Of a stretch of 64,000 nt of DNA, positions 16,860 through 26,161 are shown piece by piece (within the stretch, counting starts at the first letter, position 1; each line of letters opens with the position of its first letter). The stretch spans positions 1 through 64,000 of the forward strand of contig NZ_JAOTIS010000005.1 in NCBI RefSeq assembly GCF_025628935.1, given 5' to 3'. Position numbers and translations under genes: made by a program. Source of the stretch: Macrococcus capreoli. Its GTDB lineage: Bacteria > Bacillota > Bacilli > Staphylococcales > Staphylococcaceae. The notes beneath the pieces are model-generated. The model was not told where the DNA came from and ran no database searches. It saw only the letters and a program-made list of their open reading frames with translations.

Positions 16860-18506
16860 TTATTTCTTCTTATTTGCTTCTGCGAATGCTTTAGAGATAT
16901 CGATTAACTTCTTCGGTGCGTCTTCAACTGCCATATGGATTTCAACGAAGTGTAAGTGATCTTTGTCAGCGTTGATTTTATCCATTACTGTTTTTAACTC
17001 ATTTGAAGTTTTCGCGTCATGCACAACAACTTCATCTTTTGCGCCAAATGCTTCTGGTAACATTTTATAGTTCCACATTTTAATATCGTTATATGGTTCT
17101 TCCATGCCGTGGATTAAGCGTTCTACTGTATATCCGTCGTTATTAATTACAAAGATAATTGGTTTAATGCCTGTGCGAATCATTGTAGATAATGCTTGAA
17201 CTGTTAATTGTAATGATCCATCACCAATAAGTAGTATGTTTCTGCGATTTACATCAGCATGTTGACTTCCTAATAGCGCTGGGAATGTATACCCGATTGA
17301 TCCCCATAATGGTTGTCCGATATATTGATTGCCTTTATAAAATGATAAGTCATATGCACCGAAGAATGATGTGCCTTGCTCCGCTAACAGAATATCGTCT
17401 TGTTCTAAGAATGCATTAACTAACTTAAAGTAATTCTCCTGTGTTAACGGTTCATCGTTTAATTCATAATCCATTGCAGAGCGTTTGAATGTTGGATAGT
17501 CTGCTGTATTTTTATAGTCGAGTGTCAGTAATCCATCTACTAAGTCAATGATGGATACGTCATCAGATACAATCGCACCTGCTTTGAAATCATTTTGGTT
17601 CATAAAGATGACTTCATTAATATCGAATTCATAACTAAATCCTGCAGTTGCTGAGTCCGTTAATTTTGCTCCTAAATTAATAATACAGTCTGAGTTATTT
17701 ACATAGAGACGTACATTTTCTTCAGCAATTTTTCCATCAAAAATGCCTAAATATTTATCACTTTCTTCATTGAATGCTGATTTCCCTAAAGATAATTGAG
17801 CAACAGGGATATTTGTAGCATCCGCAAATTGTTCTAATTTCTCATGTAAATCAAATGAATTAATTTCATGTCCTACGATGAGTACAGGTTGTTTCGCTTG
17901 TGCTAATCTTTCTTGAACTGCCGCGATATATTGGCTTACATCTTTTGCCGCGTGCTGATATGCAACAGGTGCATCAGTAACTTCAATTTCAGTGAGTGCA
18001 ACGTCAATCGGTAAATGAATGTGCACAGGTCGACGTTCACGAATCGCTGTATTAATCACACGCGGAATTTCAGTTTGTGCATTTTCAACTGTTAAAGTCG
18101 TTGTCGCACATGTGATATGTTCGTACATTTTTGAGTATGAATCAAATACTCCTTCACCTAAAGAGTGGTGAACGTAGCGACCTTCTTGTTGTGCAACACT
18201 TGATGGACCACCTGCGATTTTTACTACAGGTACACGTTCAGCATAACTACCGGCAATGCCATTCACTGCACTGAGTTCTCCTACACCAAATGTCGTACTT
18301 ACTGCTGCTAATCCTTTCACACGTGCGTAACCATCCGCTGCATATGCTGCGTTTAATTCGTTTGTGTTACCGATCCATTCTAATTTATCGTGGCTTATAA
18401 TATCATCTAAAAAGGCTAATGTGAAATCACCAGGTACGCCAAATACTTTATCGACCCCGTTGACAGCTAAAGTATCTAATAATAATTGTCCGATTCTTTG
18501 TTTCAT
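16860..18506 (-). CDS. ipdC: Thiamine-pyrophosphate alpha-keto acid decarboxylase (indolepyruvate/phenylpyruvate type)
   Basis: Cytoplasmic 548-aa enzyme that decarboxylates branched or aromatic 2-oxo acids to aldehydes. The N-terminal half carries the cofactor-activating glutamate (GNTNELNAAYAADGYAR near 48-64); the C-terminal half carries the TPP/Mg2+ motif from GDGSLQ to NNDGYTVE (about 428-460). Length and order fit the pyruvate decarboxylase family; the nearest functional labels in staphylococci are indole-3-pyruvate decarboxylase, but substrate choice is not visible. GGGGAG precedes the start. Divergent from a MarR gene across a 137-bp operator region. In a dairy or meat bacterium this would form flavour aldehydes, an inference. 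Confidence 0.9.
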   Translation of the reverse strand: MKQRIGQLLLDTLAVNGVDKVFGVPGDFTLAFLDDIISHDKLEWIGNTNELNAAYAADGYARVKGLAAVSTTFGVGELSAVNGIAGSYAERVPVVKIAGGPSSVAQQEGRYVHHSLGEGVFDSYSKMYEHITCATTTLTVENAQTEIPRVINTAIRERRPVHIHLPIDVALTEIEVTDAPVAYQHAAKDVSQYIAAVQERLAQAKQPVLIVGHEINSFDLHEKLEQFADATNIPVAQLSLGKSAFNEESDKYLGIFDGKIAEENVRLYVNNSDCIINLGAKLTDSATAGFSYEFDINEVIFMNQNDFKAGAIVSDDVSIIDLVDGLLTLDYKNTADYPTFKRSAMDYELNDEPLTQENYFKLVNAFLEQDDILLAEQGTSFFGAYDLSFYKGNQYIGQPLWGSIGYTFPALLGSQHADVNRRNILLIGDGSLQLTVQALSTMIRTGIKPIIFVINNDGYTVERLIHGMEEPYNDIKMWNYKMLPEAFGAKDEVVVHDAKTSNELKTVMDKINADKDHLHFVEIHMAVEDAPKKLIDISKAFAEANKKK

Positions 18507-18564
18507 TATTTTCTCCCCTTTATTTAATGTTTACTTATTTAATATAATATTTACAAATAATTAA

Positions 18565-18628
18565 GTCAATATTATTGACCTATTAATTGAAAAAATGAAA
18601 AGAGTGCGTATAATAAAAGTAAGCTTAC
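18565..18628. promoter_or_regulatory. Shared ipdC/marR operator-promoter region
   Basis: Two palindromes lie between the divergent genes: GTCAATATTATTGAC (18565-18579), where ipdC promoter elements would lie, and GTAAGCTTAC (18619-18628), at the expected transcription start of marR. A TATAAT for marR is at 18609-18614. Both are candidate MarR sites. Confidence 0.55.
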
Positions 18629-18643
18629 AATGAGGAGAAAATT

Positions 18644-19087
18644 ATGACGACTTCAAGTGATAATGAGCATATTTTATTTTATTTCGCTTATAAAACGTTT
18701 ATTACAACGGCGGACAAGATTATTGAACAGTATGGGATGCAACGCCAGCATCATCGGTTCCTTTTCTTTATTTGTAAGAAACCAGGAATAACACAAAAAG
18801 AATTATTACAAGTGCTTGAAATTTCAAAACAAGGATCACACAATACTTTGAAAGTATTAAAGGAAAAAGCATTGATTACAGAACAACAAGCTGCGACGGA
18901 TAAACGGTTAAAAGAATTGTATCCAACTGAAGCGGGGTATGCGCTAATTGACGTATTAAACCAGGCGCAACGCGATTTAATGGATGACATGTTTGCACAA
19001 TATGGTCACGACTGGCGTGCAGTGATGCAAGGATTATCGGAAAAACGTGATGGATATAGTATCATTATGAATGAACATGAGTCATAA
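18644..19087 (+). CDS. MarR family transcriptional regulator
   Basis: Protein of 147 aa with a winged helix: KKPGITQKELLQVLEISKQGSHNTLKVLKEKALI, then wing AATDKRLKELYPTEAGY. GAGGAG precedes the ATG. Divergent orientation to ipdC suggests it controls itself and the decarboxylase. Ligand unknown. Confidence 0.88.
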   Translation: MTTSSDNEHILFYFAYKTFITTADKIIEQYGMQRQHHRFLFFICKKPGITQKELLQVLEISKQGSHNTLKVLKEKALITEQQAATDKRLKELYPTEAGYALIDVLNQAQRDLMDDMFAQYGHDWRAVMQGLSEKRDGYSIIMNEHES

Positions 19088-19117
19088 TAAGAGTATTAAT
19101 TAAAGGTGAGGTACAAC

Positions 19118-19858
19118 ATGGAACGCATTGAATCAGTAAACAATTTAAAAATAAAGCAAATTGCTAAATTACATACGAGAAAAGAACGTAAGAAATCGAA
19201 TCAATTCTTGATTGAAGGGTTTCATTTAGTTGAAGAAGCGGCGAAAAGTAATATTGATATTGAAATGATCTTAACGGTTAATCCTGAAAAACTTAATGAA
19301 GTTATAGTAGAAAACAGCAAAGAGCAGTTCGAAATCACTTTTAAAATTGCTGAAAAATTATCACAAACAGAAGCTCCACAAGGGATTTATGCAGTGTGTA
19401 ACATGCCGGAAGTTAGTAATATTGAAATGAATAAAGTGCTTTATTTAGACCGTATACAAGATCCGGGGAATGTCGGAACAATTATTCGAACGGCAGATGC
19501 AGCTGGGATGGACGCGGTGATTATTGCGAAAGGTACGGTTGATATTTATAACGACAAAGTGTTACGTGCTTCTCAAGGAAGTGTGTTCCATATTCCAGTT
19601 GTTGAGATGGACTTTGCTGAAGCAAAGGATTTAGTAAAAGGAAAAGTATATGGTACAAGTTTAGACAACGCTGTTGATTACAAATCAATCGAAGCAAATG
19701 AGCAATTTATGCTTGTATTAGGTAATGAAGGACAAGGTGTTGATGAAGCGATACTTGCACAAACAGATGAGAATTTATATGTACCGATTCACGGTAAAGC
19801 AGAAAGTTTGAACGTTGCAGTGTGTGCCGGGATATTGATGTATCATTTAATTAAGTAA
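19118..19858 (+). CDS. TrmH/SpoU family RNA 2'-O-methyltransferase (YsgA-like)
   Basis: Protein of 246 aa. The N-terminal substrate-binding domain is followed by the SPOUT knot with the three family motifs: DRIQDPGNVGTIIRTADAAG near 113, LGNEGQGV near 206, and LNVAVCAGILMYHL at the C-terminus. It methylates a ribose in rRNA or tRNA; the target is not clear from sequence. The position just upstream of pheST matches ysgA of Bacillus. The ATG at 19118 has AGGTGAGG upstream and is preferred to an earlier in-frame start. Confidence 0.92.
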   Translation: MERIESVNNLKIKQIAKLHTRKERKKSNQFLIEGFHLVEEAAKSNIDIEMILTVNPEKLNEVIVENSKEQFEITFKIAEKLSQTEAPQGIYAVCNMPEVSNIEMNKVLYLDRIQDPGNVGTIIRTADAAGMDAVIIAKGTVDIYNDKVLRASQGSVFHIPVVEMDFAEAKDLVKGKVYGTSLDNAVDYKSIEANEQFMLVLGNEGQGVDEAILAQTDENLYVPIHGKAESLNVAVCAGILMYHLIK

Positions 19859-19861
19859 TGT

Positions 19862-19897
19862 AATGGCCAAAACAGTCGTTTTGGTCATTATTTTTTT
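19862..19897 (+). terminator. Terminator after the TrmH-family gene
   Basis: AATGGCCAAAAC / GTTTTGGTCATT stem with a 4-nt loop, then ATTTTTTT. Confidence 0.88.
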
Positions 19898-19960
19898 ATA
19901 AATGAAATGGTTTGTGCGAATACCATTAAATGTTATAATTGGATGAAGGAGTTGAACCGT

Positions 19961-20467
19961 ATGAAAGAAGAATTTTTATTTTTCAAAGAGAATTTTTTGA
20001 GAACGGACGTTAGAGTCGGGATTGAAAGATATAAGAAACAACGTTGGATTGCGTTTTTAATGACCGTACCAATTATATTGTTAGGTGTTTTGTTAATGTG
20101 GGATGACTTTAGTTATTCAGATGCTTATTTTGAGATGTCGGAAAAGGCACAACTTGCCTATGAATTAAAAGATACTTTAAGATTTGCAGTGATATTTTAC
20201 TGTTTAATGCTGTTGGTTCATGTCATTAATTTACCGAATGAAATACATCGTGCGAACATGTTAAATAAGAATTGGCGTATAAGACTATGGATAATTGGAG
20301 CATTTTTTATTTTTTATATCGTACTAGTTGCATATTTTTATGTCCAACAAAAACCTGGTAACCTGCAGGCAACATTATTACTGCTGCTTTTATCTAATTT
20401 TGTATTTGGGGGTAACCCGTATGCAACGACCGACGAAGAAAAGTTATCTGCAAAGCAGGAAGTTTAA
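19961..20467 (+). CDS. Small integral membrane protein, 168 aa
   Basis: Not recognised. Start at 19961 follows AAGGAG by 9 nt; earlier in-frame codons overlap the promoter region (TATAAT near 19934). About four hydrophobic helices (residues about 28-45, 80-100, 110-130, 135-150) after a charged N-terminus. It sits alone between the TrmH-family gene and the pheS leader. Confidence 0.75.
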   Translation: MKEEFLFFKENFLRTDVRVGIERYKKQRWIAFLMTVPIILLGVLLMWDDFSYSDAYFEMSEKAQLAYELKDTLRFAVIFYCLMLLVHVINLPNEIHRANMLNKNWRIRLWIIGAFFIFYIVLVAYFYVQQKPGNLQATLLLLLLSNFVFGGNPYATTDEEKLSAKQEV

Positions 20468-20479
20468 CACTAATATAGC

Positions 20480-20745
20480 TTGAATATAATTTTTTAATTG
20501 ATTATAATAAGAACTAATGAAATAAATGACCGATAAAAAGACGTAATGTGTGGATTTGTTCAGAGAGCTACTGTTAGGTGAGAGGTAGTCAATGAAGCAT
20601 GTTTTTTCATCTTTTTGGTTGCTTAATAAGAAGTTAAGCCGGTAGATACCGTTACCATCAACAAGTGTGCATAATTGCAAATTTGGGTGGTACCGCGGAA
20701 TTCTTTTCGTCCCTACATCAGGGATGGAAGGAATTTTTTTTGTTT
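20480..20745 (+). promoter_or_regulatory. pheST promoter and T-box riboswitch
   Basis: Promoter TTGAAT (20480-20485), 17-nt spacer, TATAAT (20503-20508). The 200-nt leader ends in the T-box sequence GGGTGGTACCGCGG (20685-20698), which pairs with the acceptor end of uncharged tRNA, and then an intrinsic terminator with arms around CGTCCCT / AGGGATG and a T-run ending near 20741. Uncharged tRNA-Phe should favour antitermination. A Phe specifier codon (UUC or UUU) is expected in the stretch near 20600-20612, but the exact specifier loop was not resolved by eye. Confidence 0.93.
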
Positions 20746-20769
20746 CTAAAAATTTAAGGAGGCATCATG

Positions 20770-21840
20770 ATGGAATTAAAGGATAAATTACAAGCGTTGA
20801 AGGAAGAGGCTGTCCAAAAAGTACAAGCGATTGCTGAGAAAAAAGAATTACAAGATATAAAAGTGTCTTACTTAGGTAAAAAAGGTGTTATCACTGGTTT
20901 AATGAAAGAGATGAAGTCTTTACCAAACGAAGAGAAACCGATGTTTGGTCAACTTGTAAATGATGCACGTCAAACGGTAGAAAAGGCGATCGCTGAAGCT
21001 GAAGAGAAGATTCAACGTGAATTGATTAATCGAAAGCTTGCAAGTGAAACTGTTGATATTACATTGCCTGGTAAGGAACTTGTAAGTGGTGCAAGTCATC
21101 CATTAAATCGAATTGTAGAAGATATTGAAGATTTATTTGTAGGTTTAGGTTATGAGGTCGTTGAAGGCTATGAAGTTGAAAGTGACTATTATAACTTTGA
21201 AGCGTTAAACTTACCGAAATCTCATCCGGCACGAGATATGCAGGATAGTTTCTATATTTCTGAAGAAGTATTAATGCGTACACATACGTCTCCAGTGCAA
21301 GCGCGTACGTTAGAATCACGCAAAGGACAAGGACCGGTTAAGATTATTTGTCCAGGTAAAGTTTATCGTAGGGACTCTGATGATGCAACACATTCACATC
21401 AATTTACACAAATTGAAGGTTTAGTCGTTGATGAAAATATTAAAATGAGTGACTTAAAAGGGACATTAGAATATTTCGCGAAAAAAATGTTTGGAGAAGA
21501 TCGTGAAATCCGTCTCCGTCCAAGTTTCTTCCCATTCACTGAGCCTTCTGTAGAAGTAGATATTTCCTGCTTCAAATGTAAAGGTAAAGGTTGTAATGTT
21601 TGTAAAGGAACAGGCTGGATTGAAATTCTAGGTGCAGGTATGGTACATCCTAACGTATTAGAGATGGCTGGTTTTGACTCTAAGAAATACTCTGGTTTCG
21701 CATTTGGTATGGGTCCAGACCGTATCGCAATGTTGAAATACGGTATTGAAGATATTCGTCATTTCTATACAAATGATTTACGATTTGTAACACAGTTCTT
21801 ACGTGCTGAAGATGGAGGTAATGCAGATGTTAGTAAGTAA
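20770..21840 (+). CDS. pheS: Phenylalanyl-tRNA synthetase alpha subunit
   Basis: Catalytic subunit (356 aa) of the alpha2-beta2 enzyme charging tRNA-Phe. N-terminal coiled coil (about 1-85), then class II catalytic domain: motif 2 around [18 protein letters not shown], a CxxC-rich insert [16 protein letters not shown], and motif 3 [23 protein letters not shown] is 7 nt from the ATG at 20770; the ATG at 20767 is too close. The T-box upstream controls it. pheT begins inside its last codons. Confidence 0.97.
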   Translation: MELKDKLQALKEEAVQKVQAIAEKKELQDIKVSYLGKKGVITGLMKEMKSLPNEEKPMFGQLVNDARQTVEKAIAEAEEKIQRELINRKLASETVDITLPGKELVSGASHPLNRIVEDIEDLFVGLGYEVVEGYEVESDYYNFEALNLPKSHPARDMQDSFYISEEVLMRTHTSPVQARTLESRKGQGPVKIICPGKVYRRDSDDATHSHQFTQIEGLVVDENIKMSDLKGTLEYFAKKMFGEDREIRLRPSFFPFTEPSVEVDISCFKCKGKGCNVCKGTGWIEILGAGMVHPNVLEMAGFDSKKYSGFAFGMGPDRIAMLKYGIEDIRHFYTNDLRFVTQFLRAEDGGNADVSK

Positions 21841-24229
21841 AGAGTGGTTAAGCGATTACGTAAAAGTTGATTTACCTGTTGAAGAATTAGCAGAGAAAAT
21901 TACGCGTAGTGGTATTGAGATTGAAGAAATCATTAATTATAAAAAAGATATTAAAAATTTAGTTGTAGGATATGTTGAATCTAAAGAAAAACATCCTGAT
22001 GCTGATAAATTAAATGTGTGTCAAGTAAACGTTGGTGAAGAAACGTTACAAATCGTGTGTGGCGCACCTAACGTTGACGCGGGTCAACACGTTATCGTTT
22101 GTTTACCGGGTGGACGTTTACCTGGTGGTATTAAAATTAAACGTGCGAAGTTACGTGGCGTTGAATCAAACGGTATGATCTGTTCTTTAGGTGAATTAGG
22201 TATTGCATCTAATTTAGTGCCTGAAGCGTACGCAACTGGTATCTATGTATTCACGGGTGACGTTAAACCAGGTCAGGATGCGTTAGAAGCTTTAGATTTA
22301 AATGATGAAGTGATGGAATTAGGCTTAACGCCGAACCGAAGCGACTGTATGTCAATGATCGGTACAGCTTACGAAACAAGTGCATTATATGAAGAAGATT
22401 TATCATTACCGACTTCAGAAATTAAAGAAATTGCTGAACAAGCAAGTGACTATATTGCAATAAAGATTGATGACGTCGAGGCAAGCCCATATTATGCTGC
22501 GCGTGTCGTTAAAAATGTAAAAATTGGTCCATCGCCAGAATACATTCAAAGCCGTTTAATTAAAGCAGGTGTTCGTCCAATCAACAACGTAGTAGACGTT
22601 TCAAACTATGTAATGTTAGAGTTCGGTCAACCATTACACATGTTTGATTACGACAAGATTGGCTCTAAAGAAATTGTCGTACGTTATGCCAATGACGGCG
22701 AAGTGATGACAACGTTAGATGATCAAGAGCGTAAGTTATTAGCATCTGATATCGTAGTTACAAATGGTGAACAACCAGTCGCACTTGCTGGTGTAATGGG
22801 TGGAGATTTCTCTGAAGTGACGGATAATACAGTTAACGTGCTAATTGAATCAGCAATGTTTGCGCCATTAAATATTCGTAAAACAGCAGGAAGATTAAAC
22901 TTACGTTCTGAATCATCAAGCCGTTTCGAAAAAGGTGTTGCAGCTGAATTCGTTGAAGATGCATTAAATCGTGCAGCATATCTGTTACAAGAAAATGCAC
23001 AAGGTGAAGTGTTAAGCGGTATCGTTGCTGCTGGTACATTACCTGAACTTACGACAAACGTTGAAATTACAACTGAAGATATTAACCGTTTAATCGGATT
23101 TGAAATTTCGAACACTGAAATTAAAAACATCTTCGAACGTCTTGGTTTTGAATCTAAAGTTGATGGCGATGCATTTAGTGTTGTCGTACCGAGTCGTCGT
23201 GGTGACATTACCATAAAAGAAGATTTAGTTGAAGAAGTTGCGCGTATTTATGGTTATGATGCATTACCTGCAACATTACCTGTGACGAAGACTAATAAAC
23301 AAGTTGGATTAACAGATTACCAGGCGAAACGTCGTGCTGTGAAATCATTATTACAAGGTTTAGGATTAAACCAGGCGATTACGTATGCGTTAGTTTCAAA
23401 AGAAAAAGCAAAGCAATTTGCTTTGAAACAAGCGGATACTGTTCAGTTATTGATGCCGATGAGTGCAGACCATGCGGAGTTACGCCAGTCATTAATTCCA
23501 CATTTAGTTGATGTTGTTGTTTACAATAATGCGCGTCAAATGAAGAATGTAGCATTTTATGAAGTAGGGAACACTTTCTTTAAAGTTGAAGGAGCTGAAT
23601 TACCTTCAGAAGAAGAACATATTGCCGGTATTATAACTGGGGAAGTAACGCCAAGTTATCATCAAGGTAAGAAAGAATTAGTTGATTTCTTCCATGTTAA
23701 AGGGATAGTTGAAGCGATTGCTGATCGTTTAGGTATTAAATTTGAGTATCGTCGTTCGGAAGAGACTTTATTACATCCAGGGCGTAGTGCAGATATTTAT
23801 GTTGGTGATGAAAAAGTGGGTATTATCGGTCAATTACATCCTTCATTTGAATCTGATAATGACTTAAACGAAACGTACATTTTTGAATTAGATTTAAAAA
23901 TGTTATTAAATGATGTTCAAGGTCAAATTCTTTATAACATGATTCCGAAATTCCCGGGTACAAGCCGTGATATCGCATTAGAAGTTGACCGTACGATGGA
24001 TACGGGTGAATTAATTAAAGTGATTGAAGCAACAGATCATAAATTATTACAATCAGCGAAAGTATTTGATGTTTACCAAGGTGAACACATTGCTGATGAT
24101 AAGAAATCAGTTGCGATTCGCTTAGAATTCTTAAACCCAGAACAAACGTTAACGGATGAAGATATTAAACCAATATATGATAAAGTACTAGAAAACTTAG
24201 CAGCAACAGGTGCGAAGTTAAGAGGATAA
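21827..24229 (+). CDS. pheT: Phenylalanyl-tRNA synthetase beta subunit
   Basis: Protein of 800 aa, the standard length. It has an N-terminal tRNA-binding OB domain (about 40-150; [20 protein letters not shown]), B3/B4 editing domain (about 210-380), B5 domain (about 405-475), a catalytic-like core and a C-terminal anticodon-binding FDX-ACB domain (about 705-800; [13 protein letters not shown]). The ATG at 21827 lies 8 nt after GGAGG in the end of pheS, overlapping it by 14 nt. Ends at a strong terminator. Confidence 0.97.
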   Translation: MLVSKEWLSDYVKVDLPVEELAEKITRSGIEIEEIINYKKDIKNLVVGYVESKEKHPDADKLNVCQVNVGEETLQIVCGAPNVDAGQHVIVCLPGGRLPGGIKIKRAKLRGVESNGMICSLGELGIASNLVPEAYATGIYVFTGDVKPGQDALEALDLNDEVMELGLTPNRSDCMSMIGTAYETSALYEEDLSLPTSEIKEIAEQASDYIAIKIDDVEASPYYAARVVKNVKIGPSPEYIQSRLIKAGVRPINNVVDVSNYVMLEFGQPLHMFDYDKIGSKEIVVRYANDGEVMTTLDDQERKLLASDIVVTNGEQPVALAGVMGGDFSEVTDNTVNVLIESAMFAPLNIRKTAGRLNLRSESSSRFEKGVAAEFVEDALNRAAYLLQENAQGEVLSGIVAAGTLPELTTNVEITTEDINRLIGFEISNTEIKNIFERLGFESKVDGDAFSVVVPSRRGDITIKEDLVEEVARIYGYDALPATLPVTKTNKQVGLTDYQAKRRAVKSLLQGLGLNQAITYALVSKEKAKQFALKQADTVQLLMPMSADHAELRQSLIPHLVDVVVYNNARQMKNVAFYEVGNTFFKVEGAELPSEEEHIAGIITGEVTPSYHQGKKELVDFFHVKGIVEAIADRLGIKFEYRRSEETLLHPGRSADIYVGDEKVGIIGQLHPSFESDNDLNETYIFELDLKMLLNDVQGQILYNMIPKFPGTSRDIALEVDRTMDTGELIKVIEATDHKLLQSAKVFDVYQGEHIADDKKSVAIRLEFLNPEQTLTDEDIKPIYDKVLENLAATGAKLRG

Positions 24230-24240
24230 TTATTTTTTAG

Positions 24241-24268
24241 AGGCCATCTTTTAGATGGTCTTTTTTTT
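24241..24268 (+). terminator. pheST terminator
   Basis: AGGCCATC / GATGGTCT stem with a 5-nt loop followed by eight T. Confidence 0.9.
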
Positions 24269-24315
24269 GTTGTGTTATTAAGTGTTAATGTTGTATATTT
24301 TATATGTGTTAACAT

Positions 24316-24744
24316 ATGATAAATGTGGTGGAAGCTTTGTTTTTAAAGACACGTGAATTCAATCAATATGAAAGATACATATTAGAAGCTGCAGGGCGAT
24401 GTGATCTGGATCAATTTGATAAAGATCATTTGTTTACGACTGATAAAGGGTTATTGGGTGAGCAATTATTTTATGAACGGATTAAAGATTGTATTGGTGG
24501 TGCGAAGATTTGGGATATGCGCCTAAGGTTGAACGGTCAATCACAGTATGATTTTATCATTGTAGCAGATGGGAAGATTATGCATTTTGATACGAAATAT
24601 TACGAAGGACAATATAATTACGTGAAAGGTAACTTTGTTAGTGAGAATGGCTACGTCATAAATAATCCATTGGCTTTACAAACGAAGCAACATATGCGAT
24701 TACAACGGTTTGTTGATAAAATGGTATTAGTTATGAAGTTGTGA
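24316..24744 (+). pseudogene. NERD-domain protein, N-terminal part (frameshifted)
   Basis: Reads 142 aa and then stops. Residues about 40-120 form a nuclease-related (NERD) domain: KGLLGEQLFYERIKD, then QYDFIIVADGKIMHFDTKYYEG with the D...E/K nuclease-like core. The frame breaks at the A-run 24718-24721. Adding one A there would read DKNGISYEVVSCIIFVGEQF and run straight into the next ORF, restoring a protein of about 323 aa (24316-25286). The true start may be TTG at 24337, behind GGTGG. Either a decayed or phase-variable gene, or a homopolymer sequencing error. Confidence 0.8.
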
Positions 24745-25286
24745 GTTGTATAATTTTTGTCGGTGAACAATTTAATGTGAGTGGTTTTAATGGCGATAAA
24801 AGAATATTGTTTGATAAGGATATCTGTAAAATTGTAAATCGATTGAATCGCCGAGAAGTTACGTCTGAAGAAATGGAGATTGCTCGAACATTTCTTGAAC
24901 ACTATGATTATAAAGGAATGCATCCACGCATTCATTATTATCCATTCGAAGAAATGAAAAAAGGCGTGAAATGCCCAAAGTGTCGTAATTTTCTACCGAT
25001 TGCTGAGAAGAATGCGAAAAAAGTGAGATGTCAATGTGGTTGCGAATATACTAAAAAAGAAGTTGTTCGTTTAGCATTTGATGCAATTTACGTATTGAAG
25101 AATAGTGGTGTTACAGTAAGGGATGTAGTTGAGTTCACAGGCGTGGGGAGGACGATAGTTCAACAAGTATTGGTCAAAGAATATAAAAAAATTGGAACAT
25201 TTAAAGACAGTAAATATGTTCAATTTGATGATGGTTCAAATTATATTAATGAGGATCAAGCGTTGTATGAATACAAGGAAAAGTAA
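24741..25286 (+). pseudogene. NERD-domain protein, C-terminal part
   Basis: Continuation of the NERD gene in the -1 frame, 181 aa from a GTG that overlaps the upstream stop (GTGA). It contains the end of the NERD fold (CIIFVGEQFNVSG), a zinc ribbon KCPKCRN...RCQCGCEY (residues about 78-103) and a helical C-terminal segment resembling a helix-turn-helix (VTVRDVVEFTGVGRTIVQQVL). Translation by stop-restart at the GTGA overlap is possible, but no ribosome site is visible. The stop codon lies in the first unit of the 61-bp repeat. Confidence 0.75.
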
Positions 25287-25439
25287 ACGTTAGTATTATC
25301 AAAATACAATCGCTTCTACAAACAAATAAAGAAAATCAAAAGAGTAAACGTTAGTATTGTCAAAATACAATCGCTTCTACAAACAAATAAAGAAAATCAA
25401 AAGAGTAAACGTTAGTATTATCAAAATACAATCGCTTCC
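25283..25439. repeat. Tandem repeat, 61-bp period, 2.6 copies
   Basis: Units start at 25283, 25344 and 25405 with GTAAACGTTAGTATT. They differ by one base (ATTATC versus ATTGTC); the third is cut off after CAATCGCTTC. The sequence is unrelated to the array at 73 but has the same 61-bp period. The first unit contains the stop codon of the NERD gene. Confidence 0.93.
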
Positions 25440-25594
25440 CAAAATGAAGTTAAGAGGATAGTACAATTTTAGAGATAGTCACTCATGGCGTACTTATTAT
25501 TATTGTTATAAAAGTATGTTATTTATAATATTGCTATATAATTACATATAAGATGAAATGATAATAATAAGTAAGCTAAAAGGAGAAATCGGTT

Positions 25595-25972
25595 ATGAAT
25601 AAAATGTTATCAATTTTTACAGTAATACTCTTATTAGCTGTCATGCAAGGATGCGGTTTAAGTAAATTCGATAATTATTTAGTAGTCTATAAAGTCAAAG
25701 AAGATACAGCTACTGAAGAAAGAATGATTGAAGATAAAAATTCAATTAAGAAGTACGAAGAATTTTTTAATAGTCTTGATAAAAAAGAAAATGTTACAAG
25801 CAAATTTAAAGAAGATTATCAAGTTAGACAGATAATTGAGAAAAAATCATTATCAAAGCATCATATAGAAATTGATATCAAAAATAAATTGATAAAAGCA
25901 GATAATAAAATTTATTATTTATCTACTTCTGAATATGACGAACTATTAAAATTACTTAAAATAAATAAGTAA
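25595..25972 (+). CDS. Putative lipoprotein, 125 aa
   Basis: Signal peptide MNKMLSIFTVILLLAVMQGCG with a lipobox-like VMQGC, so Cys20 is the likely lipidation site. The mature part is short, charged and lysine-rich, without a recognised domain. AAAGGAG precedes the ATG; it appears monocistronic and ends at a long hairpin at 25996. Confidence 0.75.
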   Translation: MNKMLSIFTVILLLAVMQGCGLSKFDNYLVVYKVKEDTATEERMIEDKNSIKKYEEFFNSLDKKENVTSKFKEDYQVRQIIEKKSLSKHHIEIDIKNKLIKADNKIYYLSTSEYDELLKLLKINK

Positions 25973-25995
25973 TTTTAATCTATATTTTACCTGAT

Positions 25996-26048
25996 ACACC
26001 CCCAAATATGTTGACACTTATGTGTGAACATATTTGGGTGTTACTTTT
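25996..26048. terminator. Long hairpin terminator between convergent genes
   Basis: Arms CAAATATGTT / AACATATTTG extended by ACACCC / GGGTGT flank a loop containing ACACTTATGTGT. Followed by TTACTTTTT on the plus strand. It serves the lipoprotein gene and possibly the rnhC side. Confidence 0.75.
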
Positions 26049-26053
26049 TATAA

Positions 26054-26149
26054 TCACTTCCCACGTCGATCAATCAAGTTTACTTTAATATACCAAAGCA
26101 AATATACAAATATGAGTACACCAAAAGTCATATAAAGGTAGTCCATCAT
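26054..26149 (-). CDS. Small membrane protein, 31 aa
   Basis: Short minus-strand ORF, MMDYLYMTFGVLIFVYLLWY then IKVNLIDRRGK. One transmembrane helix with a basic C-terminal tail, so an N-out or N-in single-pass miniprotein. GGAGG at 26158-26162 overlaps the rnhC stop region and lies 8 nt from the start, which supports real translation in the rnhC transcript. Function unknown. Confidence 0.65.
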   Translation of the reverse strand: MMDYLYMTFGVLIFVYLLWYIKVNLIDRRGK

Positions 26150-26161
26150 AATTAATACCTC

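Noticed and set aside
18364-18564. 66-aa plus-strand ORF within ipdC
   Set aside because: Antisense to the ipdC N-terminus with no ribosome site.
22723-23214. 163-aa minus-strand ORF
   Set aside because: Serine-rich shadow of pheT codon usage; no ribosome site.
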